Assembly: GCA_003165135.1 (NCBI GenBank)
Contig: PLSN01000508.1
Span: forward strand, 6,398-12,153
Direction of reading: 5' to 3'
Source of the DNA: Bacteroidota bacterium
Lineage (GTDB): Bacteria; Bacteroidota; Bacteroidia; Chitinophagales; LD1
Length of the DNA: 5,756 nucleotides
Shown here: one piece after another, positions 1-4,947 of the stretch
How positions within the stretch are numbered: the stretch's first letter is position 1
Layout: the number at the start of each line of letters is the position of its first letter
Translations under genes and position numbers: made by a program
The notes under the pieces: model-generated
Seen by the model: the letters and a program-made list of their open reading frames with translations, nothing else
Databases searched by the model: none
What the model was told of the DNA's origin: nothing

Positions 1-1080
1 GTTTTTTCGGGAACTACCATAAATGGCAATAGCGCCTATGTCGTCGTTGTCTCTGTGATAAATGGAGGTTCGGGCTATATCACAGCACCTTCGATCACTA
101 TTACTGATAGTACCGGATATGTGCTGCCACCCGTGTGCTTTCCTATCATGGGCACAGAGCTATACAATGGCAAGACACCCTATCAGAAAGTCCTTGATGT
201 ATTTGAAGGTATAGTGGTCATTAGTTCTTCAAGTCCGCTGCCTGTAGCGCCGTACACTGTTACTTTCTCAGCTCCTGCTACTCCCTCGCAGGCATCGGGG
301 GCTATACCTGCAGTGACGATGGCCACCGGCGGTGACTCGATAGCCACGATAGGTGTCTCGGCAGGCGGGAGCGGATACTCCATACCGCCGCTCGTCTATA
401 TATCGCCGCCGCCATCAGGTAGCGGTGGCGAGCAGGCTACTGCTATAGCCAGTGTGGCAGGTGGCGCTGTCATATCTGTCCAGGTCACCGATCCCGGCAG
501 CGGATATAGTTACAGCGGGTTGATACCTCCTGTAGTCACATTTGAGATGCCGCCGGTACAGGCACTGCAGGTGGAGCAGTATGGGCTGACATCGGCATCT
601 ACATCGGCCAATCCCACTATCGTGGACCCCAATAGTGTCTACAACTATCGCATATCACCCATCCGCAATGCCATGCGCTGGGTCAGGAGCATATTTCAGT
701 CGTATGCCGACTGGATGAACGGGGTGCTGTACTATGCATCGGGCGAGGCCAATATCAGGGCCACCGGGCAGTATACAGGTATCACCGAGGGCAGTGCGCA
801 GATAGTACCTGTGATAGAGAATGCACCGATATCAGAAGATGCAAACATATCTTATGCTGATTTTGCAAATCCGTCTGACTACTATCCGCTCTATACCAAC
901 CGGCTGATCAAGTTCACCTATCCGCTGTCATATCTCGACTGGAAAGCGATCACCGCAAATCCCTATGGCCTCCTGGGCTACAGCGTCAATGGCGGCGCTA
1001 CACAATATGGCTGGATAGAGGAACTGAAGTATAGCCCTTTTGAAGGCACGGCAGAGTTTACGCTGAAAGAGAAAATCTAA
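1..1080 (+). CDS. C-terminal part of a GGSGY-repeat protein, probably a phage structural or surface protein
   Basis: The frame is open from the first base, so the gene is cut by the left edge and the GTG at 55 is not its start; 359 residues are visible. The first half is rich in Gly, Ser, Pro and Thr. It carries repeated units with a core of Gly-Gly/Pro-Ser-Gly-Tyr, at nt 64-78, 364-378 and 493-507. Each core follows a short run of beta-type residues and is followed by a proline-containing strand (PSITIT, PPLVYI, PPVVTF). Such GGSGY repeats are known from large beta-rich phage tail and bacterial surface proteins. From about nt 565 the composition changes to an apparently separate domain with many aromatic residues, including SPIRNAMRW and, near the end, GYSVNGG and GWIEELKYSP. 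I do not recognise this domain by name. A virion or tail role is inferred from composition and from the neighbouring prophage-like gene at 2562. An adhesin is an alternative. Confidence 0.85.
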   Translation, partial: VFSGTTINGNSAYVVVVSVINGGSGYITAPSITITDSTGYVLPPVCFPIMGTELYNGKTPYQKVLDVFEGIVVISSSSPLPVAPYTVTFSAPATPSQASGAIPAVTMATGGDSIATIGVSAGGSGYSIPPLVYISPPPSGSGGEQATAIASVAGGAVISVQVTDPGSGYSYSGLIPPVVTFEMPPVQALQVEQYGLTSASTSANPTIVDPNSVYNYRISPIRNAMRWVRSIFQSYADWMNGVLYYASGEANIRATGQYTGITEGSAQIVPVIENAPISEDANISYADFANPSDYYPLYTNRLIKFTYPLSYLDWKAITANPYGLLGYSVNGGATQYGWIEELKYSPFEGTAEFTLKEKI

Positions 1081-1086
1081 GATAGT

Positions 1087-1114
1087 GAATAGAGAATAAT
1101 GAATAGAGAATAAT
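1087..1114. repeat. Degenerate heptamer tandem array A (GAATAGA/GAATAAT)
   Basis: Exactly four 7-base units stand in tandem: GAATAGA, GAATAAT, GAATAGA, GAATAAT. They begin seven bases after the stop codon of the GGSGY-repeat gene. A 20-base stretch covering the first two units (1082-1101) is repeated without mismatch at 3529-3548, after another gene. The arrangement resembles the short tandemly repeated heptamers described in cyanobacteria. The function is unknown. Confidence 0.8.
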
Positions 1115-1159
1115 GGGATGACACCTCTATATACTTTTCAAGTGTATTTCACTGACGCC

Positions 1160-1221
1160 GTTGTTGGAGTTTTCTCCAACGACATCATGCGATCGACATG
1201 TTGGTGAGAGATACCAACATG
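1160..1221. repeat. Pair of adjacent hairpins sharing a GTTGG/CCAAC core
   Basis: Hairpin 1 has arms 1160-1169 and 1174-1183, a 10-bp stem with one G-T pair and a TTTT loop. Hairpin 2 has arms 1197-1205 and 1213-1221, a perfect 9-bp stem with a 7-base loop. Both contain GTTGG in the left arm and CCAAC in the right, and they are 13 bases apart. They lie between two convergent genes (stops at 1080 and 1265), so they could end transcription from both sides, although neither is followed by a clean T-run. Two related palindromes side by side also recall REP/REPIN-type elements. Which of these applies cannot be decided here. Confidence 0.6.
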
Positions 1222-1231
1222 GACGGAATGT

Positions 1232-1266
1232 ATTCATTCTTAATTATTAACTCTTAATTATTCATT
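1232..1266. repeat. Degenerate heptamer tandem array B
   Basis: Five 7-base units stand in tandem: ATTCATT, CTTAATT, ATTAACT, CTTAATT, ATTCATT. The order of the units is itself mirror-like (1-2-3-2-1). The array runs into the stop codon of the minus-strand lipoprotein gene (1265-1267), so it sits just after that gene's coding end. Array A lies in the same relation to the convergent gene on the other side. Confidence 0.7.
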
Positions 1267-1567
1267 AATAATAGCAGCTCGTGACGACAGGAGCGTAGTG
1301 GTGGCTATCAGTACCGATATAGGGATACTGCTGTACATCACTGCCGCAGTATTGAAATTCTACGATCGTGCCGTGCTGGTTGTATACAGTATCAATGGTC
1401 ACATAGGTGGTGTCGTAGACATGATGTACAGAGTCATAGACCAAAGCAGATGGTACGCTGTCGATACGTGCTATCGTGTTGTAATTGGTCTGGCAGTTGT
1501 AGCATTTTTTGCAGCCGGTATAGCCGATGGTGAATGCGATGAGCAGGAGAAAAACCGTCTTTTTCAT
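1265..1567 (-). CDS. Small cysteine-containing lipoprotein
   Basis: This 100-residue protein has a lipoprotein signal peptide: MKK, a hydrophobic stretch at residues 4-15, then Y16-T17-G18-C19 as the lipobox. The Tyr at -3 is unusual but tolerated in Bacteroidota. Cleavage before C19 leaves about 82 residues. The mature protein starts C-K-K-C-Y-N-C and has two more cysteines at 74 and 98, so two disulfides are possible besides the lipid-carrying Cys. It is rich in Tyr, Thr, Asp and Val, suggesting a small beta fold. The acidic residues that serve as a surface-export signal just after the Cys in some Bacteroidota are absent (two lysines instead), so a periplasm-facing location is more likely. 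It is divergent from the glycosyltransferase gene at 1614, with 46 bases between the starts. The function is unknown. A phage-carried accessory (moron) role, such as exclusion of other phages, is only a guess. Confidence 0.82.
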   Translation of the reverse strand: MKKTVFLLLIAFTIGYTGCKKCYNCQTNYNTIARIDSVPSALVYDSVHHVYDTTYVTIDTVYNQHGTIVEFQYCGSDVQQYPYIGTDSHHYAPVVTSCYY

Positions 1568-1613
1568 AAACCAAAGTAAAGAGAATAATCATAAACCAAT
1601 AAAGAAATCTATC

Positions 1614-2216
1614 ATGAAATTTTTCTGCCTGAATATAGAGTCGGCCACTGACCGCCGCGAACATTGCGACAGAGAGTGGGCCAAGGCCGGTATCGATGTA
1701 ATGTATGTCAGCGCATTCGAGACGCGGAGAAATAATATCCGCCATACTAACCAACACTATCGGGTCGGCCATCTCGGTTGCTATCTCAGCCACCTGCGCC
1801 TGATGGAGGAGATTCGCCGCTATGACTATAGCCCTGCGATGATATTCGAAGATGATGTATGGCTCGTCGATGATTTCAAAACTAAGCTTGACGGTGCCAT
1901 GCTTACGCTGCCTGATGACTGGGAAGTGGCATTCGTAGGCTGGTGGCCTGCCAATTTTAACTACGGACAGTTGCACACAGAGCCTGTCAGCGAGCATTGG
2001 ATGCGGGTCACATCCGGTGTACTCTGGGGCTGCCACTGCTATGTGATCAATGGCAAAAAAGGCGGCGACAAACTCATGAAAATACTTCAGCCTATCAACG
2101 GGCATGTGGATGATGTGCTGCTCTGGGCGATCGTTCATGGCCATATCAAAGGTTACTTTCTCCAGCAGCCACTGGCCGACCAGACAGGGACATTCAGGAG
2201 CCAGACGAATGCGTGA
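1614..2216 (+). CDS. Glycosyltransferase family 25 type (LPS-modification) protein
   Basis: This 200-residue protein has the layout of family GT25, which includes the LPS beta-galactosyltransferases of Gram-negative bacteria. The N-terminal strand FCLNIESATDRREH (residues 4-17) matches the family's opening LNL-x-RR region. HLGCYLSH at 53-60 is the conserved G-C-x-x-SH segment. MIFEDD (77-81) gives the E-D-D motif expected to bind metal and sugar nucleotide. WGCHCYVI (138-145), VDDVLLW (165-171) and QQPLADQ (184-190) match later conserved blocks. The start at 1614 was chosen because the protein begins directly with the first strand. The in-frame ATG at 1527 would add 29 unrelated residues and overlap the divergent lipoprotein gene. 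The protein is near the short end for the family. It probably transfers a sugar onto host surface glycan or a phage product, in the cytoplasm. Acceptor and sugar cannot be read from the sequence. Confidence 0.88.
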   Translation: MKFFCLNIESATDRREHCDREWAKAGIDVMYVSAFETRRNNIRHTNQHYRVGHLGCYLSHLRLMEEIRRYDYSPAMIFEDDVWLVDDFKTKLDGAMLTLPDDWEVAFVGWWPANFNYGQLHTEPVSEHWMRVTSGVLWGCHCYVINGKKGGDKLMKILQPINGHVDDVLLWAIVHGHIKGYFLQQPLADQTGTFRSQTNA

Positions 2217-2240
2217 GGTTGAATATTTATTAATCCTTAT

Positions 2241-2271
2241 TTTGCAAAATTAGCTTTATTTGCTATTTTTG
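2241..2271 (+). promoter_or_regulatory. Bacteroidota-type housekeeping promoter
   Basis: TTTG at 2241-2244 is followed by a 19-base spacer and then TATTTTTG at 2264-2271. This is an exact fit to the TAnnTTTG element and within the usual spacing for the major sigma factor of Bacteroidota. Transcription should start about seven bases further on (near 2278), giving a leader of roughly 55 bases to the ATG at 2334. It would drive the genes at 2334 and 2562. Confidence 0.72.
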
Positions 2272-2333
2272 CATCGGAGCATCTCCTGCTCATTACGACC
2301 CGGCTTCTCACCTTTTTTAATGACAATAATATT

Positions 2334-2558
2334 ATGACCAAAGATGCCATGACCAAAGGCCAGTCCATCCTGGCCGGGATCAGCCAGCTGATCACCGAGC
2401 GTGACAATGCCATCAGGCAGCACGCAGCGAGTACTACTTCACTGGACCCTGCTACCACTGCCGGTATACAGGGCAGCCTCGCAGCAGCATACAATACACT
2501 CCTGTCTGCCGCACAGGCGGAGTTTGACAACCTTTCATCTGATTTTAAAAACACATAA
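2334..2558 (+). CDS. Small helical protein of unknown function
   Basis: This 74-residue soluble protein has no signal peptide. It looks helical, with an alanine-rich, Gln- and Glu-containing pattern in two stretches (about residues 8-32 and 42-70) separated by a TTSLDPATTAG linker, which suggests a helical hairpin. It lies behind a good promoter and ends three bases before the start of the 319-residue gene, so the two are almost certainly one operon and possibly translationally coupled. Two start codons compete, ATG 2334 and ATG 2349, because a 10-base segment with the first ATG is repeated 15 bases later (MTKDA, MTKGQ). The upstream one is taken. There is no recognisable family. A small structural or assembly partner of the next protein is a reasonable inference. 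Confidence 0.75.
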   Translation: MTKDAMTKGQSILAGISQLITERDNAIRQHAASTTSLDPATTAGIQGSLAAAYNTLLSAAQAEFDNLSSDFKNT

Positions 2559-2561
2559 CGT

Positions 2562-3521
2562 ATGGGACTCACAGCACCTCTATATTCATTCATACAGACC
2601 GCACAGCCTGCGACAGGCTGTACCTTTGATCCGTCATTCTGCCTGCCCTGTTCCGATCCGACCAATCTCTCCTTTCAGATGACTGCCACAGGGGTAGATA
2701 CGGACCAGATCCTCGACAACTATACCTATGTCAGTACTTTTTATACCGTGGCTGTGCCGCCTGATGCTACCTGTCGCACCGATACACAGACATCGGGTTT
2801 CACTTCGCCGGGTGTTATTTTCAATCAGTCATCCGATGATGATTTCACGGGAGCGACCGGCACTATCACCGGTAGTTTCAATAAGGTAAATACCGCGACC
2901 AACTCATACCTGATACCCGGCGATACATCTGCACAGATCAATGTCGGTGAATGTTTCAAACTGCAGTTTATCTTAGATGTGGTCGATGGCACTACGATCC
3001 TGGTGAGGTACTGGCTGGGCTGCAGCAACTGCCTGATCAGGATCAACCAATCGGAGTGCTATACCTCGCTGCTCGGCTATAGGAATACCTCAGACAGTTT
3101 TGGTTTTAAATACCAGATCCTTGGCAGCAATATAGATCCGTATGAAAACTACTTTAATGTCGTAGAGCTGCCCATGTACCTGCGCGACCCGAGGATGGAA
3201 AATGACCAGAAGGTCTATACCCGCTCGGACGGCACACTGGTCAAGCTCTATGAGCGCAAAGAAGAAATATATATGCTGGAGACAGACCTGATGCCTTATG
3301 CCTGGCACAAATCGCTCGATATAGCGCTCTCGCACGATGACGTGTACATCTCCAATCCCAATGCAGCAGGCTTTGACCCGTTCAATACAGCAACGCAGTT
3401 TGCCAAGAAAGAAAACTACGAGATCGAATATCAGAAAGCGCCGCTCTCATCTCTCGGCAAAGGTAGCTGCAAGCTCAGCAATGCTACACCGATCAGCCTG
3501 ATCAATAATAACTGCGGGTAA
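2562..3521 (+). CDS. Conserved unknown protein, probably prophage structural (tail-region) protein
   Basis: This 319-residue protein has no signal peptide. The first ~140 residues are Thr/Ser/Asp-rich and probably beta-sheet. They contain C20, C27 and C30, the last two spaced C-x-x-C, plus C71 and C131. The middle has GCSNC (153-157) and C166. The most conserved-looking part is residues 195-262: a PMYLRDPRMENDQ stretch, KVYTRSDGT, a charged segment, LETDLMPYAWHKSL and ALSHDDVYI. From memory, similar strings (strand, SDG/TSxG, ExLETDxMP, WHxxLxxALxHDxV) occur in unnamed proteins near tail genes of Bacteroidota prophages. This is recall, not a search result. The C-terminus carries C303 and C318. 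The start follows the preceding stop by three bases. A role in the tail or baseplate is inferred; the protein is otherwise unassigned. Confidence 0.85.
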   Translation: MGLTAPLYSFIQTAQPATGCTFDPSFCLPCSDPTNLSFQMTATGVDTDQILDNYTYVSTFYTVAVPPDATCRTDTQTSGFTSPGVIFNQSSDDDFTGATGTITGSFNKVNTATNSYLIPGDTSAQINVGECFKLQFILDVVDGTTILVRYWLGCSNCLIRINQSECYTSLLGYRNTSDSFGFKYQILGSNIDPYENYFNVVELPMYLRDPRMENDQKVYTRSDGTLVKLYERKEEIYMLETDLMPYAWHKSLDIALSHDDVYISNPNAAGFDPFNTATQFAKKENYEIEYQKAPLSSLGKGSCKLSNATPISLINNNCG

Positions 3522-3554
3522 GTAGAGAATAGTGAATAGAGAATAATGGAATAC
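3520..3554. repeat. Degenerate heptamer array C between genes
   Basis: Starting in the stop codon of the 319-residue gene, the sequence falls into 7-base units: AAGTAGA, GAATAGT, GAATAGA, GAATAAT, GGAATAC. The middle three are clear copies of array A. Positions 3529-3548 equal 1082-1101 base for base over 20 bases. The array occupies most of the 44-base gap before the next gene. Confidence 0.72.
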
Positions 3555-3565
3555 AATAAAATTGA

Positions 3566-4519
3566 ATGGAAGAACTACTTATAACCTATAACTTAGAACC
3601 TAAAACCTCCAGTGGCATTCTCCTCATCGCGCTCGGTGCTCCCGAGTATGGTGATATGGCTGCTAATCTCGCTGCATCTATCAGGTACAATGATCCCGAA
3701 ATATCTATTCACCTCGTGCATACGGACAAATCTATTTCACATCTCAGCCCATTACACAGAGCGCTCTTTACTTCATTTGCTCTTTGCCCTGAGGAGTATT
3801 ATACAAGGAAGGCTGTTTCCCAGCCACCAGCCACCGGTCACCAGCCAACCCTCGAGTACATCAAAGCCAAAACACACATATATGATCTCACACCTTTTGA
3901 TGAGACGCTGTTTCTCGATGCGGATATGTATATCCTGCCTGCTACCCGGATGTCCTCAGTCATGTCGCAGCTCTCATCTGTCTGCCACTATACGATAGAG
4001 AACCGTGGCTATGCCGATCTCAGCAAGCCGATAGAAGAGCTCGATCCTCACTACTGCAACTGGGTAAACATCTGCGATGTAAAAAAGCATTATGATACCA
4101 CAGGCCGATTCTATCATCTTCATAGCGAGTTTATTTTTTTTAAAAGGAATGAGAAGAATAAGATGTTCTTTGATACAGTGAGCGAGGTATATGATACACG
4201 GCCGCTGCGGTGGCAGGAATTTGACGGCGGTGTGCCGGACGAATATGCTTTTGATATAGCCACGGCGCTCATGGCGCACTATCCGCATCAGGACCCGTAC
4301 ATTGCCATCTACTGGCATGGTATGGACGGACGCCGGGACTGGAATAAGGATGTGATAAGACACTATATCGGATTCTCGCTCGGCGGCAACTTCATACCCG
4401 AATGGCTGACACAAAAAATGACCGCCTATAAACAGCTATACAAAAAGAAACTCGGCCTACCCAATCTCTTTAACGTCGGGCCGAAGAGACGATGGAATGT
4501 GAAGCGGAGGGGGATGTGA
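3566..4519 (+). CDS. GT-A fold glycosyltransferase (GT8/glycogenin-like)
   Basis: This 317-residue cytoplasmic protein has the order of elements of a GT-A sugar-nucleotide transferase. A first strand GILLIALG (17-24) leads into a helix with N34 and S38 (AANLAASIR), then a second strand ISIHLVHTD (46-54). After a variable loop, K100-A-K102 and FDETLFLDADMYIL (111-124) contain the D118-A-D120 metal-binding DxD motif. Downstream, SEFIFFKR (187-194), FDGGVPDEYAF (219-229) and IYWHGMDG (248-255) are plausible acceptor and active-site segments. The C-terminal ~30 residues are strongly basic and may touch membrane or phosphate-bearing acceptors. The ATG at 3566 is the only ordinary start codon upstream of the first strand. 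The next ATG (residue 31) would delete that strand. Residues 5-14 are encoded by a heptamer repeat, so this N-terminus is probably a non-conserved extension. The gene ends three bases before the convergent toxin gene. Donor and acceptor are unknown. Confidence 0.87.
   Translation: MEELLITYNLEPKTSSGILLIALGAPEYGDMAANLAASIRYNDPEISIHLVHTDKSISHLSPLHRALFTSFALCPEEYYTRKAVSQPPATGHQPTLEYIKAKTHIYDLTPFDETLFLDADMYILPATRMSSVMSQLSSVCHYTIENRGYADLSKPIEELDPHYCNWVNICDVKKHYDTTGRFYHLHSEFIFFKRNEKNKMFFDTVSEVYDTRPLRWQEFDGGVPDEYAFDIATALMAHYPHQDPYIAIYWHGMDGRRDWNKDVIRHYIGFSLGGNFIPEWLTQKMTAYKQLYKKKLGLPNLFNVGPKRRWNVKRRGM
3578..3605. repeat. Degenerate heptamer array D inside the 5' end of a glycosyltransferase gene
   Basis: Four tandem 7-base units, CTTATAA, CCTATAA, CTTAGAA and CCTAAAA, follow a CYTANAA consensus and cover 28 bases. 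They encode residues 5-14 of the protein, just before the first strand of the enzyme fold. The sequence looks like intergenic repeat that became coding. Confidence 0.7.
3820..3847. repeat. Heptamer array E (CCAGCCA) inside the glycosyltransferase coding sequence
   Basis: Four tandem 7-base units occur: CCAGCCA, CCAGCCA, CCGGTCA, CCAGCCA. The third has two changes. The array encodes part of the Pro/Gln-rich loop SQPPATGHQP (residues 85-94), between the second strand and the DxD segment. Because seven is not a multiple of three, gain or loss of one unit would shift the frame. Confidence 0.75.
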
Positions 4520-4522
4520 GGC

Positions 4523-4936
4523 TTAGTTTTTAATTTTAGCAAAAGTTTGTTTGGTAGTATCTACTTGAAAAAGTTCTTTTTCTTCAATACTTTTTTTGAT
4601 ATTCCTGGCTATTGATTTGTATGCCTCTTTAGTCAGATTTTCTGTCCCTGATGACCCTGTTTTAGGATATATAGTATCAAGATATATCGTTTCATTTTTA
4701 GGCAGGCATACACATATGCACCTATATGAACTGCTTTTGCCTTTATTTGTCAGACTGTTTATGATGCGATATTTGTTGAGGCTATATATTCCCGGGCTAT
4801 TATTGAGAATATCCTTCATCAAGTGAAGTTCACTGATACTTTTTTCCCGAAAGAAAGAACAAACATCTTCTATAATTGCCTTGTAGGAGTTATTGCGCAC
4901 CAGCCGCTGTATACAACGATGAAATTTGCGGTACAA
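4523..4936 (-). CDS. RelE/HigB-like toxin, possibly read through a frameshift at its 5' end
   Basis: The uninterrupted frame encodes 137 residues from a TTG codon. A helical N-terminal part (residues 3-45, with RLVRNNSYKAIIEDV) is followed by a beta part: NSLTNKGKSSSYRCICVCL (61-78), ETIYLDTIYPKTG (82-94), then ENLTKEAYKSIARNIKKSIE. The pattern G-K-S-x-x-Y/F-R, strand, I/L-Y-L-x-x-I-Y-P-K-T-G and N-L-T-x-E is typical of RelE/ParE/HigB-type mRNA-cleaving toxins of Bacteroidota. Basic residues K65, K67 and R72 are candidates for RNA contact; exact catalytic residues cannot be assigned. It follows the 146-residue gene in what looks like an operon. The better start is probably the ATG at 4947, overlapping the upstream stop, with a -1 shift at 4927-4921 (see separate entry); the toxin family normally has a first strand there. 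The gene is AT-richer than the genes to its left, suggesting separate acquisition. The stop is three bases from the convergent gene at 3566-4519. Confidence 0.72.
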   Translation of the reverse strand: MYRKFHRCIQRLVRNNSYKAIIEDVCSFFREKSISELHLMKDILNNSPGIYSLNKYRIINSLTNKGKSSSYRCICVCLPKNETIYLDTIYPKTGSSGTENLTKEAYKSIARNIKKSIEEKELFQVDTTKQTFAKIKN

Positions 4937-4947
4937 TAAATTTTCAT
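4921..4947 (-). other. ATGA-coupled start and A AAT TTC slippery heptamer joining two toxin frames
   Basis: On the minus strand an ATG at 4947-4945 overlaps the TGA stop of the upstream gene (ATGA). Its frame reads MKIYCTANF and then leaves the toxin frame, ending at a TAG at 4872-4870 after 25 codons. The codons GCA AAT TTC at 4929-4921 contain A AAT TTC in the phase required for -1 frameshifting (X XXY YYZ). Slipping back one base gives AAA TTT followed by CAT CGT, which is exactly the toxin frame (K-F-H-R). The joined product would begin MKIYCTANFHRCIQRLVRNN, a natural start for a RelE-like toxin. I see no strong stem or pseudoknot after the site, only a weak palindrome near 4905-4916. A one-base loss from an original GCAAAATTT would give the same appearance. 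Confidence 0.5.

Noticed and set aside
1087..1266. CRISPR array suggested by the clustered short repeats
   Set aside because: Units are 7 bases, contiguous and degenerate, with no spacers of regular length and no cas genes nearby.
1527..1613. Upstream in-frame ATG extending the GT25 protein by 29 residues
   Set aside because: The extension is Lys/Asn-rich, overlaps the divergent lipoprotein gene and precedes the family's natural first strand at residue 2 of the 1614 start.
1434..2144. 236-codon open frame on the minus strand opposite the GT25 gene
   Set aside because: The plus strand carries the full set of GT25 motifs here, and the minus frame shows no recognisable domain and overlaps the lipoprotein gene. 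It is a shadow.
2237..2665. 142-codon minus-strand frame across the promoter and the small helical gene
   Set aside because: It runs through a good plus-strand promoter and two plus-strand genes, and its translation shows no recognisable features.
3571..3612. Start of the second glycosyltransferase downstream of the heptamer array
   Set aside because: No ATG, GTG or TTG lies between the array and the first strand; the next ATG (3656) would remove that strand.
3974..4414. 146-codon minus-strand frame opposite the second glycosyltransferase
   Set aside because: The plus strand has a DxD-containing GT-A enzyme with consistent motifs over this stretch, and the minus frame has no family signature.
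4870..4947. A separate 25-residue peptide gene starting at the ATGA overlap
   Set aside because: Its first nine residues fit the missing toxin N-terminus, so a joined product or a frameshift mutation explains it better than an independent peptide.
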